Of a stretch of 26,880 nt of DNA, positions 22,134-26,880 are shown piece after piece. The stretch's first letter is position 1. The number at the start of each line of letters is the position of its first letter. This stretch comes from CAYQSU01 sp964420325. GTDB taxonomy: Bacteria > Pseudomonadota > Alphaproteobacteria > Rhodospirillales > Defluviicoccaceae. Location: positions 1-26,880 of the forward strand of contig CAYQSU010000047.1 of NCBI GenBank assembly GCA_964420325.1. The letters run 5' to 3'. The notes beneath the pieces are model-generated. The model saw nothing but the letters and a program-made list of their open reading frames with translations, was not told where the DNA came from and did no database searches. A program made the position numbers and the translations under genes.

Positions 22134-23753
22134 ATGGCTCCCTACCGATCGGGTCCCGTGGTCTCGGACCTCGCCCTGCATGCCCGCGACAGCAATGCCT
22201 GGCCGTTCGCCGAGGCGCGCGCGCTCCTGAAGCGGCTGGGTGACGGCCCGCCGGCCAAGGGCTTCGTCCTGTTCGAGACCGGCTACGGCCCCTCCGGCCT
22301 TCCCCACATCGGCACCTTCGGCGAGGTCGTCCGCACCTCGATGGTCCGCCATGCGTTCTCCACCCTCGCCGGGCTGCCGACCCGGCTCTACGCCTTCTCC
22401 GACGACATGGACGGCCTGCGCGCGGTGCCGGAGAACGTGCCCGACCGCGAGCGCCTCGCCCAGCACCTCGGCAAGCCGTTGACGGCGGTGCCCGACCCCT
22501 TCGGCACCCATGAGAGCTTCGGCCACCACAACAACGCGCGGCTCTGCGCCTTCCTCGACCGCTTCGGCTTCGACTACGAGCTCGTCAGCGCCACCGACTG
22601 CTACCGGAGCGGCCGCTTCGATGCGGCCCTGCTCGATGTCCTCCGCCACTATGACGAGGTGACTGAGGTCGTGCTGCCGACATTGGGGCCGGAACGGCGC
22701 GCCACCTACAGCCCGTTCCTGCCGGTCTGCCCCAGGTCCGCACGTGTTCTGCAGGCCCGCGTCATCGCCCGCGACCCGACCGCGGGCACCATCGTCTACG
22801 AGGACGAGGCGGGCGCCGCCGTCGAGACCGAGGTGACCGGCGGCCGCTGCAAGCTGCAGTGGAAGGTCGACTGGGCGATGCGCTGGACCGCCCTCGGCGT
22901 CGACTACGAGATGTGGGGCAAGGACCTCATCGAGTCGGCAAGGCTCTCGGAGCGCATCTGCCGGATCCTCGGCGGACGGCCGCCGGTCGGCTTCGCCTAC
23001 GAGCTGTTCCTCGACGAGAACGGCGAGAAGATCTCGAAGTCCAGGGGCAACGGCCTCGCCATCGAGGAATGGCTCGCCTACGCGCCGCGGGAGAGCCTGT
23101 CGCTGTTCATGTACCAGAAGCCGAAGACCGCGAAGCGGCTCTATTTCGACGTCATCCCGCGGACCGTCGACGACTATCTCTCCCATCTCGAGGCCTACCA
23201 GCGGGAAGACGCGAAGGAAAGGCTCGCCAACCCGGTGTGGCACGTCCACCGGGGCGAGCCGCCGCGCCAGGACATCCTCCTCAGCTACACCATGCTGCTC
23301 AACCTCGCCAGCGTCTGCCACACCGAGGAGAAGCAGGTGCTGTGGTTCTTCATCGCGCGCTACCGTCCCGGTGCCGCGCCGGAGAACGCGCCGGTGCTCG
23401 ACCGCCTGGTCGAGCACGCGATCGGCTACTACCGCGACTTCGTCAAGCCGGCGAAGCGCTACCGCGCGCCGACCGAGGACGAGAGGCGGGCGCTCGCGGC
23501 CCTGGCGCAGGGGCTCGAGGCGCTGCCGGCCGGCGCCGGCGCCGAGGACATCCAGACGCTGATCTACGAGGTGGGCAAGGCCCATCCCGGCTTCGAGAAC
23601 CTGCGCGCCTGGTTCCGGGCGCTCTACCAGATCCTCCTCGGCCAGGACGACGGGCCGAGGATGGGCTCCTTCGTCGCGCTCTACGGGATTCCGGAGAGCG
23701 TCGCGCTGATCCGCCAGGCGCTCGCGGGCGCCGAAGCCGGCGGCCGCGGCTGA
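22134..23753 (+). CDS. lysS: Lysine--tRNA ligase, class I
   Basis: 539 residues with a class I synthetase Rossmann fold. The HIGH-type motif is GLPHIGTFGE (His58) and the KMSKS-type motif is EKISKSRGNG (299-303). SDDMDGLR and the helical C-terminal anticodon-binding region are typical of class I LysRS. This archaeal-type enzyme replaces the class II LysRS in many alphaproteobacteria, which supports the taxonomic reading. It charges tRNA-Lys in the cytoplasm. The ATG has AGGACGG about 9 bases upstream. It is convergent with midA, leaving 14 bp between stops. The class I gene is sometimes called lysK. Confidence 0.95.
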   Translation: MAPYRSGPVVSDLALHARDSNAWPFAEARALLKRLGDGPPAKGFVLFETGYGPSGLPHIGTFGEVVRTSMVRHAFSTLAGLPTRLYAFSDDMDGLRAVPENVPDRERLAQHLGKPLTAVPDPFGTHESFGHHNNARLCAFLDRFGFDYELVSATDCYRSGRFDAALLDVLRHYDEVTEVVLPTLGPERRATYSPFLPVCPRSARVLQARVIARDPTAGTIVYEDEAGAAVETEVTGGRCKLQWKVDWAMRWTALGVDYEMWGKDLIESARLSERICRILGGRPPVGFAYELFLDENGEKISKSRGNGLAIEEWLAYAPRESLSLFMYQKPKTAKRLYFDVIPRTVDDYLSHLEAYQREDAKERLANPVWHVHRGEPPRQDILLSYTMLLNLASVCHTEEKQVLWFFIARYRPGAAPENAPVLDRLVEHAIGYYRDFVKPAKRYRAPTEDERRALAALAQGLEALPAGAGAEDIQTLIYEVGKAHPGFENLRAWFRALYQILLGQDDGPRMGSFVALYGIPESVALIRQALAGAEAGGRG

Positions 23754-23767
23754 GCCGCCCCTGTGCG

Positions 23768-24871
23768 TTACCGGCTGGCGTCCGCCGCGAAACCGGGCGG
23801 CGTCGGCAAGGCCGGTGCGGTGATCGCCAGCGCCTTGAACAGCGTTCCCATCTGCCGCGGATCGATGAGGCGCCCGAGCGCCGCCTTGACGTCGCGCGCC
23901 TGGGCCGGCGAGGCGCCGGCCTGCAGTGCCTCGGCCCGTTCGCGGATGCCGAGGCGGGCGAGGAACAGTCCTTGCGGGACCGGGCCGTGCGTGGCGGCGC
24001 CGGCGCTCCCGGCGGCCTTGGCGAGCGCCTCGAAGTCGACGTGGGCGGTGAGGTCGGCCTCGCCGGGACGCTCGAGCACCGGCTGGAACGCATGCTGGCG
24101 CACCGCCTGCAGGGTGTCGCCGGGAGCGCTCCAGGGATGGCCGTAGTCGATGATCAGCGCCGCGCCTCCGTCGCGGACGACGCGGCCGGCGAGGGCGCGG
24201 GCAAGGATGCGTCGCGACGGCGAGACCTCGACCACGCTTCCGGGCGGCGCCTCGGCGAGCGCCGCCGGCAGCGCGGGCGTGCGCACCGGCACCGCGACGA
24301 TGTGGAACGCCTTGGTTCCGGGCTCGGCGTCGATCCGGCGCTCCTGCCAGCCCGACACCGCACGCACGTACTGGCGGATCGGCAGGGCGTCGAAGAACTC
24401 GTTGGCGACGACGAGAAGCGGCCCGCGCGGCACCGCGGCGAACCGGCGATGCCACCGCGGCGGCCGCGGCCCGGCGGCCCGTGCCAACACCTCCTCCTGG
24501 CGCTGCCGCAGCGCCGGGCTGGTCTCGACCAGGTGCACCCGCGCCGCCCGGCCGAAGTCCGGGGCGACGCGGCCGACCGCCCGGAGCGCATCGGCCATCA
24601 GGCTGCCGCGGCCGGGGCCGAGCTCGACGAAAAGCACCGGATCGGGAGCGCCGAGGCTCCGCCACACCACCGCGCACCAGAGGCCGACGAGCTCGCCGAA
24701 CATCTGCGAGACCTCGGGCGCGGTGACGAAGTCGCCGGCGGCGCCGAACGGATCGCGGTGCCGGTAGTAGCCGTGCTCCGGGTGGCCGAGGGCAAGCGCC
24801 ATGTAGTCGGCGACGCTGATCGGCCCCTTCTGGGCGATCCGCCGCGCCAGCAGCTCGGCAAGCGCGCTCAT
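23768..24871 (-). CDS. MidA/NDUFAF7-family SAM-dependent methyltransferase
   Basis: 367 residues. The N-terminus (AELLARRIAQKGPISVADYM, then HPEHGYYRHRDPFGAAGDF) and the signature VANEFFDALPIRQY belong to the MidA/NDUFAF7 family. SAM motif I is VELGPGRGSLMAD. In eukaryotes NDUFAF7 dimethylates an arginine of complex I subunit NDUFS2; bacterial homologues are presumed to act on a similar target, which is not shown here. The gene starts 6 bp after the lgt stop, and this lgt-methyltransferase order is one I have seen in alphaproteobacteria. It ends in a Pro-rich tail. Confidence 0.9.
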   Translation of the reverse strand: MSALAELLARRIAQKGPISVADYMALALGHPEHGYYRHRDPFGAAGDFVTAPEVSQMFGELVGLWCAVVWRSLGAPDPVLFVELGPGRGSLMADALRAVGRVAPDFGRAARVHLVETSPALRQRQEEVLARAAGPRPPRWHRRFAAVPRGPLLVVANEFFDALPIRQYVRAVSGWQERRIDAEPGTKAFHIVAVPVRTPALPAALAEAPPGSVVEVSPSRRILARALAGRVVRDGGAALIIDYGHPWSAPGDTLQAVRQHAFQPVLERPGEADLTAHVDFEALAKAAGSAGAATHGPVPQGLFLARLGIRERAEALQAGASPAQARDVKAALGRLIDPRQMGTLFKALAITAPALPTPPGFAADASR

Positions 24872-24877
24872 CCCGGC

Positions 24878-25445
24878 CTAGGCGTGCGGCCGGGCGCGGA
24901 CGATCAGATAGAGGCCGAGAGCCACCATCGGCAGCGAGAACCACTGGCCGGTGGTGGTGCCGGCGAGGAGAAAGCCGATCGCGGGATCGGCATCGCGGAA
25001 GATCTCTGCGAACGCCCGCGCGAGGCCGTAGCCGACGAGGAACGCGCCGGAGAGCCAGCCCAGGCGGACGCGGATGGCGGGCCTGCGCCACAGCGCGTAG
25101 AGGACCACGAACAGCGCCAGGCCCTCGAGTCCCGCCTCGTAGAGCTGGCTCGGATGCCTCGGCTCCGGGCCGTAGCCGGGAAACACGAACGCCCACGGCA
25201 CGTCGGTGACGCGGCCGACCAGCTCGGCGTTGACGAAGTTGGCGATGCGGCCGAGGAAGAGGCCGATCGGCGCCGCGCAGGCGATGAGATCCGTGAAGGC
25301 NNNNNNNNNNNNNNNNNNNNNNNNNNNNNNNNNNNNNNNNNNNNNNNNNNNNNNNNNNNNNNNNNNNNNNNNNNNNNNNNNNNNNNNNNNNNNNNNNNNN
25401 GATGAGCACCGGATCGAGGGCGGGATAGGGGAGGGCGAACAGCAT
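24878..25445 (-). CDS. lgt: Prolipoprotein diacylglyceryl transferase, interrupted by the assembly gap
   Basis: The start reads MLFALPYPALDPVLI (15 residues), then comes the N run. Beyond it are 140 residues beginning AFTDLIACAAPIGLFLGRIA, with GRIANFVNAELVGR, the family signature containing the phosphatidylglycerol-contacting Arg and Asn-x-Glu region. RHPSQLYEAGLEG and several TM helices follow. The enzyme moves diacylglycerol from phosphatidylglycerol to the lipobox cysteine in the inner membrane. Only about 155 residues are visible, against about 260-290 in the family. The N run is therefore a placeholder, probably for more than 300 missing bases, and the frame across it is meaningless. 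It is followed directly by midA and preceded by hldD at 29 bp. Confidence 0.92.
25301..25400. other. Assembly gap (100 N)
   Basis: Exactly 100 undetermined bases inside lgt. The round length is the conventional placeholder for a gap of unknown size. Flanking sequence on both sides belongs to the same gene in the same orientation, so the join itself is credible. Confidence 0.99.
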
Positions 25446-25474
25446 CGGGTGCGGCGGATCCGAAGGGCGAGGGC

Positions 25475-26467
25475 TCAGCGGTAGGGATCGGGGGTATCGA
25501 GGTAACCGCGAACATAGGCGGCGACGCCGTCCTCGAGGCGGGTGAGCGGGCGATCGTAGCCGGCGGCGCGCAGCCGCTCCAAGCGCGCCTCGGTGAAGTA
25601 CTGGTAGTGGGCCTGGATCGCCTCCGGCATCGGCACGTAGGCGATCGCGGGCTCGCGGCCGAGGGCGCGATAGACGGTGCGGGCGAGGTCGGCGAACGTC
25701 CGCGCCTCGCCCGACCCGCAGTTGAAGAGGCCGGAGACCCCGGGCGTCCGCAACAGCCACAGGACGACCTCGACGCAGTCCTCGACCCAGACGAAGTCGC
25801 GGCGCTGCTCGCCGTCGGCGATGCCGGCCAGGTGCGAGCGGAACAGGCGCGCGGTCTCGCCGGCGCGCGCCACCGGGAACAGGTGCGAGGCGACGCTCGC
25901 CTGCGGCCCCTTGTGGTACTCGTTGGGGCCGTAGACGTTGAAGAACTTGAGGCCGGCCCACTGCGGCGGCCGCTCGCCCTCGTCGGCGATCTGGCGCGCG
26001 ATCCAGCGGTCGAACAGGTGCTTGCTCCAGCCGTAGAGGTTGAGCGGCCGCAGCCGGGCCAGCGCCTCGGGGCTTCCGTCGTCGTCGAAGCCGGCGCCGC
26101 CGTCGCCGTAGGTGGCCGCCGACGACGCATAGAGAAAGGGCACGCCGTTGCGCGCCGCCCATCGCCAGAGGCGGACCGAGAGCCGGACGTTGGTCTCAAC
26201 CATCCGGTCGGCGTCGTCCTCGGTGGTCGTGGTGATCGCCCCCATGTGGACGACGGCGGTGATGCGGCCGGCCGCGTCGTCGAGCGCGCCGAACAGCGCG
26301 TCCGGATCGACGATTTCGGCGGGCGTGCGCTTGGCGATGTTCCGCCACTTGCCGCGGGCGCCGCTGCGCAGGCGGTCGCAGATCACCACCGGCCCGAGCC
26401 CCCGGGCCTCGAGCGCCGCGACGATGTTCGATCCGATGAAGCCGGCACCGCCGGTGACGACGATCAT
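25475..26467 (-). CDS. hldD: ADP-L-glycero-D-manno-heptose 6-epimerase
   Basis: 330 residues from the ATG giving MIVVTGGAGFIGSN, the NADP-binding Rossmann motif. An upstream in-frame start at 26503 adds 12 residues with no family support. VVHMGAITTTTEDDADRM, SSAATYGDG and YGWSKH (Tyr-x-x-x-Lys) are the short-chain dehydrogenase active-site elements, and KFFNVYGPNEYHKG and the terminal DPYR are characteristic of HldD. It epimerises ADP-D-glycero-D-manno-heptose for the LPS inner core, so the cell makes heptose-containing LPS. It lies upstream of lgt on the same strand. Confidence 0.94.
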   Translation of the reverse strand: MIVVTGGAGFIGSNIVAALEARGLGPVVICDRLRSGARGKWRNIAKRTPAEIVDPDALFGALDDAAGRITAVVHMGAITTTTEDDADRMVETNVRLSVRLWRWAARNGVPFLYASSAATYGDGGAGFDDDGSPEALARLRPLNLYGWSKHLFDRWIARQIADEGERPPQWAGLKFFNVYGPNEYHKGPQASVASHLFPVARAGETARLFRSHLAGIADGEQRRDFVWVEDCVEVVLWLLRTPGVSGLFNCGSGEARTFADLARTVYRALGREPAIAYVPMPEAIQAHYQYFTEARLERLRAAGYDRPLTRLEDGVAAYVRGYLDTPDPYR

Positions 26468-26636
26468 GCCCGGCCTTATAGGAGCCGCCACCCGGGCCCG
26501 CAAGCCACCCCGTCCCGCAGCCGCCCTGATCGGAACCGGGCATCATGCCGCGGGAGGCAGCGTCGGCGGCTCGCCGGCGGCCTGTTGCCGCGGGGTTGCC
26601 TGCCCTCGGAGGCGGTCTCGTCCGCGGCCTTCGGCC

Positions 26637-26880
26637 CTAGGCGGGGACGCGGTCGAGGGACACCTCCGCCCGCTCGAGAACCAAGCGCTCGAAAGCTTCG
26701 GGTGGAAGGGGACGGCTGAACAGGTAGCCCTGAGCCTCATCACAGCCCCGATCTCTCAGCATCTTCGCCTGAACCGGTTGCTCCACCCCTTCCGCAATCA
26801 CTCGGAGGTTGAGGTTGTGAGCCAGGGCGATCGTCGCGGTCACGATCGCCTCATCGTTCCTGTCCGACGTCAGGTCGCGG
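26637..26880 (-). CDS. EAL-domain protein, C-terminal end only (5' part outside the window)
   Basis: The 80 visible residues are the end of an EAL domain: NDEAIVTATIALAHNLNL, VIAEGVEQPVQAKML, CDEAQGYLFSRPLPPEAFE. The AEGVE and QGY(L/F)xSRP segments are standard in c-di-GMP phosphodiesterases; the catalytic EAL/EVL and metal-binding residues lie upstream, beyond the window. Whether a GGDEF, PAS or membrane region precedes it cannot be seen. Its stop (TAG) lies about 170 bp before the hldD start; no strong terminator is seen between them. Confidence 0.88.
   Translation of the reverse strand, partial: RDLTSDRNDEAIVTATIALAHNLNLRVIAEGVEQPVQAKMLRDRGCDEAQGYLFSRPLPPEAFERLVLERAEVSLDRVPA

Noticed and set aside
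21975..26162. Minus-strand open frame of about 1395 codons across lysS and other genes
   Set aside because: It is Arg/Pro/Gly-rich, crosses the N run and is antisense to or out of frame with recognised genes; a GC-rich shadow.

Overview
The window is GC-rich, tightly packed bacterial DNA with one 100-base run of N at 25301-25400. It most likely comes from an alphaproteobacterium. The grounds are a class I (archaeal-type) lysyl-tRNA synthetase, a MidA/NDUFAF7-type methyltransferase directly behind lgt, heptose-epimerase LPS chemistry, and GC-rich codon use. I cannot name the order with confidence.

Layout. (1) Positions 1-60 hold six in-phase 10-bp repeats that look like the end of a mobile element. 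Next to them is a minus-strand operon (3515 to 191) that appears to be decaying: an alpha/beta hydrolase with a frameshift, a DUF1611-like P-loop protein with a frameshift, and an ABC exporter that stops inside its ATPase domain. (2) 3850-5097 encodes a close match to 2-methylfumaryl-CoA isomerase (Mct) of the 3-hydroxypropionate bicycle. Its stop codon overlaps that of a convergent macro-domain gene. (3) 5693-8341 is a long minus-strand ORF joining an unknown N-terminal region, a PHB-depolymerase-type esterase, three short protein repeats and a C-terminal beta-rich region. A tRNA-Thr(UGU) gene lies upstream. (4) 9015-14014 is a plus-strand signalling operon: OmpR-type response regulator, periplasmic solute-binding protein, and hybrid histidine kinase with four PAS regions. 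(5) 14278-18359 holds cell-wall enzymes: an unusual bifunctional penicillin-binding protein with a large insertion, and a LysM/L,D-transpeptidase. (6) 18450-22030 is a plus-strand cluster: arylsulfotransferase-like protein, small AYVGPGAG membrane protein, three-TM protein of Oxa1/EMC3-like layout, and PAPS-type sulfotransferase. It is the best candidate here for an uncharacterised system. (7) 22134-26880 is housekeeping: lysyl-tRNA synthetase (+), then on the minus strand an EAL-domain protein (cut by the window end), hldD, lgt (interrupted by the gap) and midA.

How the genes may work together (inference): regions 5-7 lean towards the cell envelope (peptidoglycan polymerisation and cross-linking, lipoprotein lipidation, LPS heptose, sulfo-group transfer). 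The sensor operon just upstream could monitor an extracytoplasmic solute. The left-hand operon shows several lesions while the rest of the window reads cleanly, so the lesions look local rather than a sign of poor sequence throughout.
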